Source: Agrypnia vestita
Taxonomy: Eukaryota; Arthropoda; Insecta; Trichoptera; Phryganeidae
Length of the DNA stretch: 64,000 bases
Direction: 5' to 3'
NCBI GenBank assembly: GCA_016648135.1
Contig: JADDOH010000474.1
Coordinates: forward strand, 1 to 64,000
The stretch's first letter is position 1, and every line of letters starts with the position of its first letter. Positions 43,206-55,600 of the stretch are shown here, in pieces. The notes under the pieces were generated by a model. That model was given only the letters and a program-made list of their open reading frames with translations, made no database searches and was not told the DNA's origin. The position numbers and the translations under genes are program-made.

Positions 43206-45591
43206 TTATTGTTAAAAAATAAATAATATTACTTTTTGATATTCATAACCAATCTCCATATTTACAAGACTGGAAGTAAAATAAATGAATTATTACATTT
43301 TTTTTATTTTCATAATTGTAGTACCTACATACAATTTAGAAAATATACAGGCTTTTAACGAAAATATAAAGAGCACAGTTCTTCAGTTGTATAATAAAAT
43401 CGATGTGCATGCAGTATTTATGTGTAAAGGGATGTGAAACTACCCGCGCCACGAGCAGGTATTACCTTAATTAAGGCTCTCCACATAGTTCTGTTGCCGC
43501 GGAACGAACAAGTGTCGCTTCACAATTCCTCTGATCTGCAGCAGAGCACCTCCGCCAAATCTCTCCATTTCAATAATTAAAGTAGAGTCTGGAACAATAC
43601 GCCATTCAGCGTACAACACACGTCGGTAAATTCCGTACGAGACCGGAGTAGACAATAGTCAAATATCAGTGCTGATGATGAAAGAGCGAATGAAAACGGA
43701 CCATTACATAATTCAGAAACATGTATTTGTAAAATCGGTAATTTCAAGAAAGCAATTTTATTTATATCACCAAATACGACAGCAATGTTTTCCATTTTAC
43801 ATTCGGTGAAAACGGAACATCTAGATTAAAAAAAAAAATTATAAACATCGGTATAAATATTCATCGTATTCTTATTGAAAGATTATTTTGTGTTTTTATT
43901 ATTTGCGACATTCACGGTAACATTCTTTCAATATATTATTGTTCAATCTGTTGTACCCAGTGTGTGAAGCATCACTGATTATTATTGTGAGCTTTCAAAT
44001 TTTAATTTTTATGGTGCGAAATTTCATTAGTGGTTTGATGATTGATATTTTAGAATTTTTTCGTCATTAAAATACTAATTTTCTGACTAATTGAAATGAA
44101 ATAAAATGCAATTTAAAAATAATAATTTAATTTCAATAGTCGTGCAATAAAAATATAAGTCCTGAAGGAAGTTATAAATCAAGATTAAAGTCCGGAAGAG
44201 CTACTTAGAGTTTACAACCATGATTGTGGAAAGAGGAAGATATAAGAATATATATAAAGATATCGTGTTGCAGTAGAAAATGAATAATTTTGTAGTATTG
44301 TATCCGGATATCTACATATATGCAGTAATTTTTTATTTTCGTGCAAATAATACACAACGTTAACGTGAATAGTAGTAACATCAATACACGTCAATCATAT
44401 ACAAGTACGTCACTTATGCGGCGTAACAAGACAGCTGTGTAAAAATTACAAATCTGATTAACAATTCAGGATGGCGGCCCTGCCCCTGGATGAATATAAG
44501 ATTTTTTTATTCAAATTTTATCAGTTAATATATTTATTTGAGCTGTCGCTTTTATGTATATATATGTATTTAAATATTGGAATATAAACGGTTATTTTAT
44601 ACAAAACATGTAAATATTCATATCATGGCGTTTTCAGCGAGAATTGAATCTCTACACAGCTACACAGTTCGTATAAAATATCCATTTTTGTTTCAATACC
44701 TAAATATGTCGAACAACCGTAGTACAAACCTTAAATATTTAATAAGTATAGTTTATTTTTGTTTTATTACAATATTATTATATTCACTTTTCTTTAACAT
44801 TATTTTTATTTTATTTCCTTTATTACGTCATTATTATATTAATATTTATTGTACATTATTCACATTATGACCAACAATGCGCCATAAATTCTATATTTTT
44901 TTTTCATAATAACTCTTCATTCGCCCGCTGCGCGCTGTCTCAAGCCTTCTCTTAAAAACCTTGTTCTATACTAAGCTCCGAAAAAATAAGTCCATCTCTG
45001 AACGTTGTCATTCAATACGCAATCTTGTAAAAATGTCTTGTCAACATAGTTTCTTACTGCACAAGCATACTCAAGAATGGTCAAATCTTCTTGGAAGAGC
45101 AGTTTTACGAAGTTGGCCTTGATTTGGAGTTATGCCACTACCATTTCCCTCGAAATAAACTATACTATAATTAATAAGCCACGAGTAGATATAACTGATT
45201 AATCTAATAAATTAAATTTTAAATTTTTTCTCAATGTCAAAAAAACTTCAACAATTATTAATTTTTATTCATCGATTGCAATAATAACACGGAATGATAT
45301 CACAGCAATAAAAAATAACTATATGTGAGTTGTTGCCTTCATTTATGTGACGCATGTGTTTTGAGGGAAAAAAAGCAACAAAAAACACACAATCTATAAA
45401 AAAGAACAAGACCGAGTGCCGAATAGATTTTGTTCTAAGCGGTAGAAATTTAATCTTGAAATGAAAATGCCGATAATTTGGATTTTTGACAAAATCTGTC
45501 AATTATATTTATTTATTTATAGTGCAATGTCATCAGGATAAGTATCAAGGTATTATTTAAATATTTTTTATTCTTATCAAACATAATAATT
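43206..45591. other. AT-rich DNA with no recognised gene
   Basis: The part 43430-43640 is GC-richer, with no motif I know. The block 44920-45150 is also less AT-rich. No coding claim is supported. Confidence 0.4.
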
Positions 45592-46052
45592 TCGCTGTCT
45601 GTCCGTTCGTCCGTCTGTCTGTCTATCTGTCTGTCCCCGTTTTTACAGACAGATAGACGAAGTTCCGGACGTTTCATGAAGTTTCTTGTAACGTCCGTCA
45701 TTTCGTTCGAATTCACGGCTAAAAATTGAAATTAAACGGAACTTGCACCTCGGGCCAACAAACCCGAAGGCGGCAACGATAGCGATGTTGCTACCGCCGA
45801 GCCTGCTTTACGCGTCAAAAAAACTGTACATATAGAACTTAGCAAAAACGCGAACCATTTCATGTCCCGCTCAGCACAATTGCCAGGGCTTAAATTAGTA
45901 TCTTTAATTGCGGGCAGGGGAAATATAAAAAAAATCAAATATTTTGGTAAAAGTCGTTATTACTATTTCATGGGTGAAGGCTATAAATAAGTACATACTT
46001 ATTCTTTAGGAACCGGCACGTAAAACCGTCATTTTTGACGGCTTACGGCTAG
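45592..46052 (+). mobile_element. Non-autonomous Helitron B, longest copy
   Basis: The 5' side starts TCGCTGTCTGTCCGTTCGTC and carries an extended TCTG/TCCG tract. The 3' end has CCGTCA, loop, TGACGG, then CTTACGG and CTAG (46049-46052), then T. The base before the TC is T, not A, so the 5' boundary is less certain than the 3' boundary. The 461-bp interior is GC-richer than the flanks and has no recognisable protein. Shorter relatives are at 35996-36181 and 15128-15157. Confidence 0.6.
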
Positions 46053-46439
46053 TTTGTAATAATTGTAGCAAAATAAAATAAAGAAAAAGACGCAATTTTT
46101 TTATACTAATTTTAGTCTTACCAAACATTATATACTTATTTTAAATAATAAATATTGCAAGCGTACATAAGAGTTGTATCATAGTAATAACACGAAACAT
46201 AAAATGAAAATTTGAAGTGTTATCAGAACAAAAAATAAAAATAAATTAAAATTATAATGTAATAGCTACACGAAAGAATTTATGAAAAACACAGAAAAAA
46301 ATCGAACAAAAATAATGAATTAACGAGAGTTCGTACGAATTTTAGGTAATAAATATTATGCTTTTTCCAAAAAAAAATATTGCGATACATAAACATTTCC
46401 GATGTGCAATATGTTTTCAGAAATAAAATAAGCGGAGAT
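46053..46439. other. Very AT-rich DNA with no recognised feature
   Basis: Nothing supported. Confidence 0.4.
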
Positions 46440-46735
46440 ATCTCAATAAAAAATGTAACCTCCTTACGCAGCCTCTTCCGTGGGGTTTACAAACCGAGTA
46501 CATTTCGCAGATCCCGCCACTTACGACTGCGAAAAAAACCTGTAGTAACATTTATTTATTTGTCCCACTCGGCGAGACCTCCCCGTAACACCTTTACTTT
46601 CCTCCGGGATACCTGCGTATGTTTCCCGGGTTTAAGGGAATCCCGGATATTCCCGGAAAATGCCCGCCAAAGCGGTGAGACCGGGAGGAAGTGACAGCCG
46701 CTTCCTGCAGGTGCGGAGACCCCTACTGAACTGAA
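46440..46735. promoter_or_regulatory. GC-rich island, candidate conserved block
   Basis: A sharp rise in GC and CpG, with repeated CCCGG/CCGGGA motifs (CCCGGGTTTAAGGGAATCCC and TCCCGGAAAATGCCCG at 46626-46665). A 104-codon plus-strand frame crosses it but shows no known domain. It could be regulatory or a diverged exon. Confidence 0.25.
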
Positions 46736-47961
46736 TCGTCTTTACAATCGTTCATTATCATGAATGAATTTTTTTCGTTTTTAGTACAAAAAAAATGAAA
46801 ATAACGTCTTATTTTATGGGATGGGATAATTTTACATTTTATTTGACATAGATTCATAAACAATATTTTATATTAAATAAAATATTACTATATGAATGAA
46901 CAATGTCCATGAAAATACATATTTCTAAATTTGCACAGTTAAGCCATTTTATGCGGGTGTATTAATTTTTTTTAAACATGTCTCAAGGCTTTTTACCGCT
47001 TTAATATTTGACTTGCATCGCATTAATGAGAAATAAATGATTTTTCGTAATAATTCAACATTACGGTCTGCATTAAAGATTCTGTAATTCAGACGTGAAA
47101 AAAGTATTACAAAATTATTATATTAGTTTAGCGGAAGTTGTATATTGATACCACGAGTGCCCTTTTTTCTACATTAAATATAAATGATTGTAGGCAAACT
47201 TTGGAACAGTAATAACGCATGAATCACGCATGGCTTAAGGGAGGACATAAAAAGAGGACTATTAAAGGATTTAGCGGACCCTTAAACTCCGAAGATGCCC
47301 AGTCGTAAAACAAAGATAAGGGAAAACTATTAGTCATCCCGCAATAAAGGAAGAGATATTAGGATTCGAGTTATGGTTTCAATAATTCGTTTTATACCAA
47401 ATTTTCATGAATTTATACTTGCGTACCGTCACACCTTTCTCATAAGCAAGAAGGATAAAACCTTACATTTGTATTTTCAGCCGTAAATCTTTCGCTTCTT
47501 CGCCCGTACATTGTCTCTAGTACTCTGAATAGTTATATACGTTTCCGGCAAAACGATGTTTTTTTGCGCTATCTCAGGAGTCTGTCCTTTTAAAAGTTGT
47601 TTAAACCATATTCAGATTTTGCCGTCGGTACTTACTCAATTTGATCAGGACTCTAGGAGCCTGGCTTGCAAATGGGCAAGGAATATTTTTTTGGTCAAAT
47701 ATTCCGCGATTCGATTATTTACAGATGTTGTCAAAATTGTACTTGTTTTATAGGTTTTATATTTTTTCTACATTAAGCTACTGAATATTAAATTCAACAT
47801 GTTTGTATTTAATATCGAAAATTTTTTAAGTGTGGGGTGTAAAAGCAAAGGCAGCAATATCCAAAAAAATTCAATGCAGTCATAGGGATTATTAATTTAT
47901 AATGTACCGAATTTAAGATTTTGTAGGAAACATAGTCTTCAAAGTTATAGGAAATATGATC
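46736..47961. other. AT-rich DNA with no recognised feature
   Basis: Nothing supported. Confidence 0.4.
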
Positions 47962-48097
47962 TGGAAGGGATAGATACATAAAATCTAGAATCCAGTACAT
48001 TTTAAATTAATAATCCTCGATGACTGAATTCAAAACATTATTTTGTTTTTTTTTGGATATTGCTGCCGTTGGTTTTATACACCCAAGACAGTATTAA
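47962..48097 (+). repeat. Unclassified dispersed repeat F, copy 2
   Basis: This aligns with 58-183: GGAAGGGATAGATAC, ACATTTTAAATTAATAATCC and TTTTTTGGATATTGCTGC blocks in the same order. Confidence 0.5.
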
Positions 48098-49893
48098 GTT
48101 GTTACGTTTTTAAGCTATCAAATACGTAAAAATTTAGTTAAAGAAAATTAATCAAAATTAATTAATTAAACAGTATGTGTATCTTTGCAACCTATCATCA
48201 CCTTCCTTCAAACCATATACAATTTCTGTATAACTGAGTTAAATGAGTACAATTCAACTGTGGTGTATTTCACATGTTCTCACATTTGCATGTCACAATA
48301 ATGTCCTATTTTACATACCTCTCAGTTAAATACGGCGTATGCCAACCAAATTGGTCTGTATTTGGTCTGGTTTTTCTTTTGTATATTTTAATCTAATGTT
48401 GGTTTTTCGGAAGAAAAAAAAATATACATATTAACTCTACGATACTATTTCTTTAATCCTTCATCAAGAAGTATATATGTTTTTTTCTACATTGCTTATT
48501 TTTATAAATGTTTTACGTGAATAATAACCACGTCCCATGTGGATATAAACCCGTGTCTCTGCGAGATTAAATCAGCGATCTCTTGTCCGATTTCCCCATA
48601 ATAAATTGGCTTATTATGTAAATCGTCGGAAAAGCACAACAAAATGGCGACCAAGACTTGAGGCACCAAAGCACTCCCATGAGTCGGGGATCTTCATCAA
48701 ATATTTATTTATTTAGTCCTGGGTTAGACATGAAAGCGAAGAATGAGCCTTATTATAAATAACTAGTGGAACCTTTGCGTACAGTCACCCTGGGTGATCT
48801 TTATTACGGTAAACAATGTCAGTATTTTGAATTTATTATATTTAAATATATTTATCCGCTCCGGCGTTTTGACATTACGAATTAAACGAGACACAAATGC
48901 TGATTTATGAATACGAAATGACGGGTGGAGAAAATGTATTATGATTTCTAAAGCTAGTATATGGATTTACTGTGAAAACAACTATAATTTTATATTCACC
49001 CATATTCATATAATTGAGTATAAAAAAATTTCGGTCAATATAAGAGCCTAAAAAAGAAGTTGAACGTGAGCACAGCTTTAGGACGAAGAAGGCCTGGAAG
49101 GCCTGGATCATAATGGTACGAGTAAGTGGATAAACGCATCGAACCAACGACGGTCCTTAAGAGAGACCCTTAAGTCTACAGCAAGGCGACTCGAGACCGA
49201 GACTTGTAAAGGTGTATGCACTCTATATATTAATACCCATATTGAGAAGGAAAGAAAAAGATAAACTTAATACAATACTTGAGAATAATAAAATCAATGT
49301 GACCGAACGTCACACGTTGACATATTTTTTGGAAATTTTCTGAAAGTTTTCCGAGCTTCAGTGTCACTAAGTGCAGAAATGGGTGGGTTCAACATTGAAT
49401 TGCATTCAAGCGGATCATCTGTTTTAAAAATTGATGCGAAAGAAGAAGTAGGATAGTAGGTAAGATGCATTTTTATAAGTGCCATGCTCAACTTACAATA
49501 TTAAATACACACGGAGAATATAAGGAACGTATGCGGAAGATGTGACGAAAAACAAAAATAAATCACTACCCACGATTCTGCATAACTTAGACGGGTTTTC
49601 ATAAGTATATAATATAAAATGCATTACATAACATAAATATTATCAGAAAATAAGGAATGAATTTGTGATGATCATGATCATTTACGAGAAATTGACGAGG
49701 ATGCAAGGAATATCCAAGATAGGCTTAGAATAATCAAAGTACGACTGCGAAATTCATCACATATAATTTAAAATTTAAATATTTCATTTTACATATTGAA
49801 AGATGATTTTATCAAATCCATTAAATAACATGAATGCATCCAAAATATTAATATCCTTTATATGCGGCCAAATGAAGCACAAGGCACAAAGTG
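48098..49893. other. AT-rich DNA with no recognised gene
   Basis: A GC-richer patch at 49050-49200 is of unknown origin. No element was identified before the BEL/Pao copy. Confidence 0.4.
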
Positions 49894-50065
49894 TGTTTAA
49901 GCGTTTATACACATATACACAACACATTACACAGACACACATTTATTTATTGATTTAAGCAATCTATGGCCCCTGGCGACGGAGCGCAAAACTACAGCTG
50001 TCAAATCGGCGCGGCAGATACGCTTGGTGGACATCGCAAGAACCGGTGCTATTCGGAGTTTTCTG
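49894..50065 (+). repeat. BEL/Pao 5' LTR, 3' truncated
   Basis: It starts TGTTTAAGCG and matches 50627-50799, including AATCTATGGCCCCTGGCGAC, AACTACAGCTGTCAAATCGG and AAGAACCGGTGCTATTCGGA. The first 90 bp are more diverged than the rest, with indels. It breaks off at GAGTTTTCT, where the integrase fragment begins. Confidence 0.8.
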
Positions 50066-50603
50066 TGATTCTGTGATACGGTGGATTATTTGAGGCAGCT
50101 GTGAAGTCTGCGAAGACTCATGCTCGGCGCGTGCTTGGTGAAACTCGACTCATATTTGAAGAGCTTACCACCTTTTTTACCAAGGTGGAAGCCGTAATGA
50201 ATTCACGACCTCTGTGTCCTCTGAGTGCGGATCCGGCGAATCTCGAAGTGCTGACACCGGGACATTTCTTGATTGGACAGCCGTTGGTAGCAATTCCTGA
50301 ATATCCTTTCTCGGGCACTAAATTGACTCGGTTATCTCGGTATTAGCAGATCCAAAAGATGTCTCAACACTTTTGGGCAAGATGAAGAACCGAATATCTC
50401 CATACTCTACAGCAGCGGTATAAGTGGACCACGTTAACGGAACCTCCTAAACTGGATAATTTAGTTTTAATCAAGGAAGATAATTTATCTCCTATACAAT
50501 GGAAACGCGGTCGTTTAACAAAATTATTACCTGGTAAGGACGGGATTGTTCGGATCACGGAAGTAAGAACGCAGAATGGTGTCCTACTAAGGTCCTACTA
50601 AGG
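50066..50603 (+). pseudogene. BEL/Pao integrase C-terminal fragment
   Basis: The plus frame opens with GGLFEAAVKSAK and continues with TRLIFEELTTFFTKVEAVMN, SRPLCPLSADP and LTPGHFLIGQPLV, the highly conserved end of the BEL/Pao integrase core. After a TAG at 50344 it reads IQKMSQHFWAR, a TGA at 50383, then EYLHTLQQRYKW, LVLIKEDNLSP, WKRGRL and VRITEVRTQNGV, the C-terminal DNA-binding region. Two in-frame stops inactivate it. The LTR follows 24 bp later. The catalytic triad lies largely upstream in the deleted part. Confidence 0.85.
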
Positions 50604-50626
50604 CGGGCCTTGGTTAGGCGGCGGGA

Positions 50627-51042
50627 TGTTTAGACGTTTATACACATATGCACACACATTCTTTATTGGTTTGAGATGTTTGACCGAGTAGCAATCTATG
50701 GCCCCTGGCGACGAAGCGCAAAACTACAGCTGTCAAATCGGCGTGGCAGATTCGCTTGGTGGACATCGCAAGAACCGGTGCTATTCGGAGTTTTCTATGG
50801 TTCGACTTTAAAACGGAAACCTCTAAACGGTCGATGACTTCAAACATATCGATAACATCAAGACAAGTGAAAAACAACCAAGGAATCGGCGAACGGCGGA
50901 TAGTTGTATGGAAACAGGCGGCCCACCAGTCGACTAAAGGTAAGTCGTAGATTTTCTACTTGGATCGAACTAAATTTAAAATTAATAAAGAAAATATCAA
51001 AAAACACCACATACAACCGAGCTATCGAAGATGGCGTAAACA
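50627..51042 (+). repeat. BEL/Pao 3' LTR, complete
   Basis: It runs from TGTTTAGACG to GGCGTAAACA (TG...CA), 416 bp. An AATAAA at 50984-50989 could serve as a polyadenylation signal. It is flanked on the right by the target duplication AAGTG. Confidence 0.8.
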
Positions 51043-51139
51043 AAGTGAATTTGCGTTTTACCAACGAATTGCCAACGCGTTTGACTCCACTTAATGTTTA
51101 TTAGTTTGAACTGTGAATCCTAGCGAGCTTATCATTTTT

Positions 51140-51773
51140 GCGCGAGTATTCTTAGGGACCCGGTGGGTAACATAGGTTACATTTCTCCACTCCACCTATA
51201 CCCTCCCCCCCACTGACACATTTTCCACGCAAATGTGTACCGTTCGATCGATCTGACCCAAATTATGCATACTTATTCTTTAAGACCTGGCGGGTAACAT
51301 AGGGAACATTACCACCCCCCTTCCCTGATATTTTTTCTGAACTAATCTACATTTTTTGACCGATCGGACTCAGATTTTGCACACGTATTCTTAGAGACCC
51401 GGTGGGAAACATAGATGACATTCCCACCCTCCACCTTTTCCCCTGATATATTTTCCGTGCAAATCTGCAAAACCCTTTGTCCGATCTGAATCAAGTTTTG
51501 TATACTTATTCTTTCAGATCAGGCGGGTAGTATAGGCGTCATTTTGCTCTCCCCTTTACCCTACACCTGATATATTTTCTGTACAAATCTACACCGTTTG
51601 TTCGATCTGACCAAAATAATCCAGCGGGTTATATAATACATTTCTATCCTGGACACTCCGACTTTGTTTTTATTAGAGGCTTTGCAAAACAATCGAACCT
51701 TTATTTTCCCAAAATCCACAAACTTTTTTAAGCTTAATCCTTAACCAGTGCAACGCCGGGTACGAACAGCTAG
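51140..51773 (+). mobile_element. Helitron A, 5' truncated, about four internal units
   Basis: Markers GACACATTTTCCACGC, GATATTTTTTCTGAAC, GATATATTTTCCGTGC and GATATATTTTCTGTAC recur near 51214, 51326, 51446 and 51568. The 3' end has AACCAGTG, CGCCGGGT, ACGAACAGCTAG and then T. The TCTATACC 5' end is missing. Confidence 0.75.
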
Positions 51774-52074
51774 TGATATAAATAAAATAATGTAAATGTA
51801 TCCAAATATTTAACAAAATTATTTTGAATAAGTGATTAATTCTAAGATACAATAATTTTGAAAATACCTCAAGAGTTCTTCTGTGTTGAAATGTCGCCGG
51901 GTTTTTCCATTATTTTAAAAACTGTATAATTTTATAATTGAGTTTAAGAACGCCAGAATCGCTTAATTTATCATCTTTGTCTATTTAATTTTCCAATTAC
52001 CTGCGTATTATGTTTCCTTCAATTATTATTTGTGTAAAATTCATACTTAATGTTTGATAGTATTTCTTTTTTGG

Positions 52075-52390
52075 GTCTCAATTCTAGGATTAGTCTGTAC
52101 CAACCACTCAATCTCTCCACTGCTCTGTCACCTGCCGTCATGTTCATTTCTTGGTAGATGGTCTATGTAGCTTGATTTTGGCGGCCTCTACAATTTTTGT
52201 CTGAAATATTTCTCTCACCGATGGCAAAAAGCAGGGCTGGGTGCCTTATGTTATGGCCTATCCAATTCTTTATCTTGTTGGGCGATTCTATTCAGAGGCC
52301 GCCCCTTTTCGCCCAACCTGCTCAAAACCTCGTCGTTTCGCTTTTGATCTAACCAAAAGCTTCTCGCCATGTGCCTGGTGTTTATTTATT
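52075..52390 (-). pseudogene. RTE-like LINE C-terminal fragment, degenerate
   Basis: On the minus strand: RSFWLDQKRNDEVLSRLGEK, RPLNRIAQQDKELDRP, then PSPAFCHR after a stop. R-x-x-NDEVL-x-R-GEK-x-x-L-x-x-I is the RTE-type block just downstream of the W-R-RML-RI-W motif. There are several stops. It lies tail-side out against the L2 fragment. Confidence 0.55.
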
Positions 52391-52404
52391 GGTGAAGTTA
52401 CTAA

Positions 52405-53502
52405 GTGAAAAATGAATATTATTTAATAACAAAAATGCGGGAAAATTTCTCTTTGCCGGTTTGTATGAAGTCAGGTGTTCCACAAGGATCGGTACTAGGT
52501 CCTTTACTTTTCATCATGTACTCAAAAGAGTTATTTGTTATCATTACCATACACGGACACTGTTATGCTGATGACTGGGAACTAAATTTCCATTGTTCTC
52601 CAAACGATACAAACATACTAAAACAATCTATCATTCAATGCATAAATGACGTAAGCCTTTGGATGTCCTTGCATAAACTGAAACTTAACCCGACCAAAAC
52701 TGAGTTCCTTTGGACAGCTACCCGAAGACGCCAACACCTATTGGAAAAACTCCCACTCTCTATTTCAAATATTGACATAATTCCCAAAACCAATGTCAAA
52801 CTACTTGGAGTCTACTTGGATTTAAGCTTGTCTCTTAGTAAACAAATTAATAGCACAACCAACTCTGCCTTCTATCATTTACGCCGCATTAAATCTATTC
52901 GCAAAAGCATCCCAACAGAAGCAACAAAATCACTAATAAATGCATACGTTATCTCTCGCTTAGACTACTGTAATGGTATCTACGCTCATCTCCCGAAACA
53001 GGAAATAAACAAATTACAATCTGTATTTAATGCCGCCGCAAGACTCATTACCGGCGTTTCAAAGTTTGCGCACATCTCAAACCATCTGCAAAACCTTCAC
53101 TGGCTTAGATGATCAGAGAGGATTGAATATAAGCTTTGCCTTACAATATTTAAGGCTATTCACAACATGGCCCCTCAATACATAACCGACTTCTACATTC
53201 CATTCTCTGCAAATAATAGACAACTAACACTTCGCTCAGCATCAACATCTAATACAAATAGGTTAGCTGAAGTATATCGCGTCCACAAAACTAATTTCGG
53301 TGATCGTGCTTTCGCGGTGGCTGGTCCAAAGTTATGGAACAAACTACCTAATAAACTGAGACAAACAGACTGCTTACCACAGCTCTAAAAACAACTTATG
53401 ACACATTTATTTAGACAATCCTATAAAAACCTATATAATCTGACCACAACAACGCTAGCTAATATTTTCCACTCCTATTGTGCACTCCGCGAAAACACCT
53501 AA
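52405..53502 (+). pseudogene. L2-clade LINE reverse transcriptase C-terminal half, two internal stops
   Basis: SGVPQGSVLGPLLF (residues 23-36) is reverse transcriptase motif B'. YADDWEL (54-60) holds the catalytic DD pair, with W where T/S is usual. LKLNPTKTEFLW (92-103), KLLGVYLD and YVISRLDYCNGIY follow in the expected order. TGA at 53110 interrupts after NLHWLR; the same frame resumes with FKAIHNMAPQYI and FGDRAFAVAGPKLWNKLP, meets TAA at 53386, and then reads THLFRQSYKN to TAA at 53500. These motifs and the downstream hairpin tail fit the L2/CR1 group. Reverse transcriptase motifs upstream of B' and the endonuclease are lost by 5' truncation. The GTG at 52405 is only where the open stretch begins. 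Confidence 0.9.
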
Positions 53503-53652
53503 TTCTTTCAGGCACTCCTAACTATTTTTACTCATTTTTATTTACAGTACTCAATTTTAATTCCATTTCTTGTAAGCCACCTAGTGAATAAGTAATGATA
53601 AATAAGTTTTTTTTTTCTAGAAGTAAGTTGTTTTGTAAGATAATAATTTTTC

Positions 53653-53731
53653 TTTGTAAAGCGCCCTTGAGATGAGTATTCGCGAAAACGGCGCTATATA
53701 AGTTATCCAATTATTATTATTATTATTTTAG
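53653..53731 (+). other. L2-type 3' tail hairpin and (ATT)n
   Basis: AGCGCC (53660-53665) and GGCGCT (53690-53695) form a hairpin, followed by ATATAAGTTATCCA and ATTATTATTATTATTATT. The same design ends L2 LINEs in many animals and is thought to be the template-recognition site for the element's reverse transcriptase. Confidence 0.8.
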
Positions 53732-55409
53732 GCAAAAATGTTAGTCACTCGCCTTAAGATCGAGATATGTGGCCATTACATTAATATGTTATTTAATATT
53801 CTTATCTTCTCAGATGACACGTGCTTCCCTGTCATAATGGCCGCAAAGTCAACAAATTGGACTATTTCTTTTATGTGGGGAGGTCAGAGAGTCAGTTTAA
53901 CGAGGGTTGAGATTTCTCGTACGGGATGTGATTTATTAATTTAGAAATAAAAAAATTATTTTAGCACATTGACGGAATTTAAATTATAATTCTACCGTCT
54001 ACTCGTGCAATGATAATAATAAAACGTTATATATTAAAATAAATAATAAATGAACATGTTGTATAAAATGTGAATTATTCCTTTGTTTTTAAAGGACTAT
54101 AATAAAATATTTTTTACTCAATGATATAGAAACTACATTAAATACTTTGTATATTCACACTTATTCTGATTCGGATATCTCCACATCTTTTATTTTGCCT
54201 TATTAATAAGGTAAATAGACCAATCTTGTTTCATAAATATTGCATAGTTCATAATATGTTTTTAAGCAGACTTAGTCTGTTTCAGGCAATACCGTTTATT
54301 AAGCGTTTATTAAGGCAATATATTTTATTAAGCGCATTTTTTATATAACAACGAGTCAATATAAAAATATTATGATTTTAAAAAATATTCAATAATATTA
54401 CAAATAATTGGCTTTAATCAATATTTTAAATTTTGTATTGGAATATTAAAATACTTTATTTCAGCTAACTAAAATAAGGAACAGCACATTAATAAATAAG
54501 TACAAATTTATAGGTTTTTATGTGATAGAATATTACCCAACCCAACCAAGAAAGAGAGGCTGCTACAGGAGTTAAGAAATATGCTTAAGAAAATTACGGG
54601 TAGGTATACCAGAATGATTTTTTCTACACATTAAAAATGTCACATTTGTGAAAAATCTAATTTAAATTACCTTAAGAGTCACCCTCTGGATACAAGAATT
54701 TCATTACAAGTCCTTTGCACATAAAAAAATATTAATGTAACTCACCAAATCAAATCAATGCACAGCAAAGAATTGTAAAGAACTGACTAACAAACTTACT
54801 CGGTATGAATGAAAAATAAACACTCACAAACAACAAAGAACATCAAAGAAGTCAAAAAATATTATAAGTACGAAATAAACCAAGTCATGCCAATTCAATC
54901 ATAATTTATGAAGCTCCAACTACATAATAAATTAGTTTAGAAAGCAAACAGTAATATTTGAAAAAATCATGTATGTAACGACCTCTTTATATTTTTTAAA
55001 TTTGAATATAATTAAAAAATTGGAACACTCAAATAAACTACAATACCAATCTTGAATATTTATTTCTCACGCCTTGTATTGTGCCTAGATATATATTCTT
55101 CATACACAAACTCAGTTAAAAAATGGAGTCACAGTACAAGTACATGAATAATAGTCATTCGAACGTGTAATACATGCTTATAAGCCAAAATCCCACCATG
55201 AACATGCTACCGAACAGGCACTGATACGTGTTACGCGATTCGACATCTATGACCTTGTAACCAACCGCTTCTATTCTCGTGCAATACTTTTCGTCCTCTT
55301 CGTTCTTTACAAATTATTGTTGAGTAGCATGATATTGTTTTAATTCTTTAATATATAGTCTTTTGTTTGTGTTTTATTTCTTACAGACAATATATAAATC
55401 TTATTTCTA
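53732..55409. other. AT-rich DNA with no recognised feature
   Basis: Nothing supported. Confidence 0.4.
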
Positions 55410-55520
55410 ATATTATATATATATATGTGTGTGTGTATGTATATGTATATATATGTAGATGTATATGAGTGTATATTTGTATGTATGTGTGTATATATGT
55501 GTATTATATATATTATATCT
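55410..55520 (+). repeat. TA/TG microsatellite
   Basis: An imperfect run of ATATAT, TGTGTG and TATGTA units. Confidence 0.9.
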
Positions 55521-55555
55521 TGCTAATGTTCAAACTTAAAAAAAAAAAACTGTAC

Positions 55556-55600
55556 AGGTAGTTGCTTCAAAACAGACATTGTCTAGTGAAGCAACTACCT
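55556..55600. repeat. Nested hairpin, 14-bp outer stem
   Basis: AGGTAGTTGCTTCA (55556-55569) pairs exactly with TGAAGCAACTACCT (55587-55600). The loop holds a second small hairpin, AGAC with GTCT. An A run precedes it and AAATAAATAAATAAAT follows at 55628. It may be a PLE terminal motif or a LINE 3' structure; not resolved. Confidence 0.6.

Larger units (their letters stand above)
49894..51042 (+). mobile_element. Deleted BEL/Pao LTR retrotransposon copy
   Basis: A truncated 5' LTR (49894-50065), a fragment of integrase (50066-50603) and a 3' LTR (50627-51042) are bounded by the 5-bp direct repeat AAGTG at 49889-49893 and 51043-51047. BEL/Pao elements usually make 5-bp target duplications, so the outer boundaries are well supported. 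A single large deletion joins the 5' LTR to the integrase C-terminus and removed gag, protease, reverse transcriptase and RNase H. The element is not functional. Confidence 0.85.

Noticed and set aside
50344..50385. G-to-A hypermutation as the cause of both BEL/Pao stops
   Set aside because: TGA at 50383 fits a TGG change, but the codon behind TAG at 50344 is uncertain and two sites are too few.
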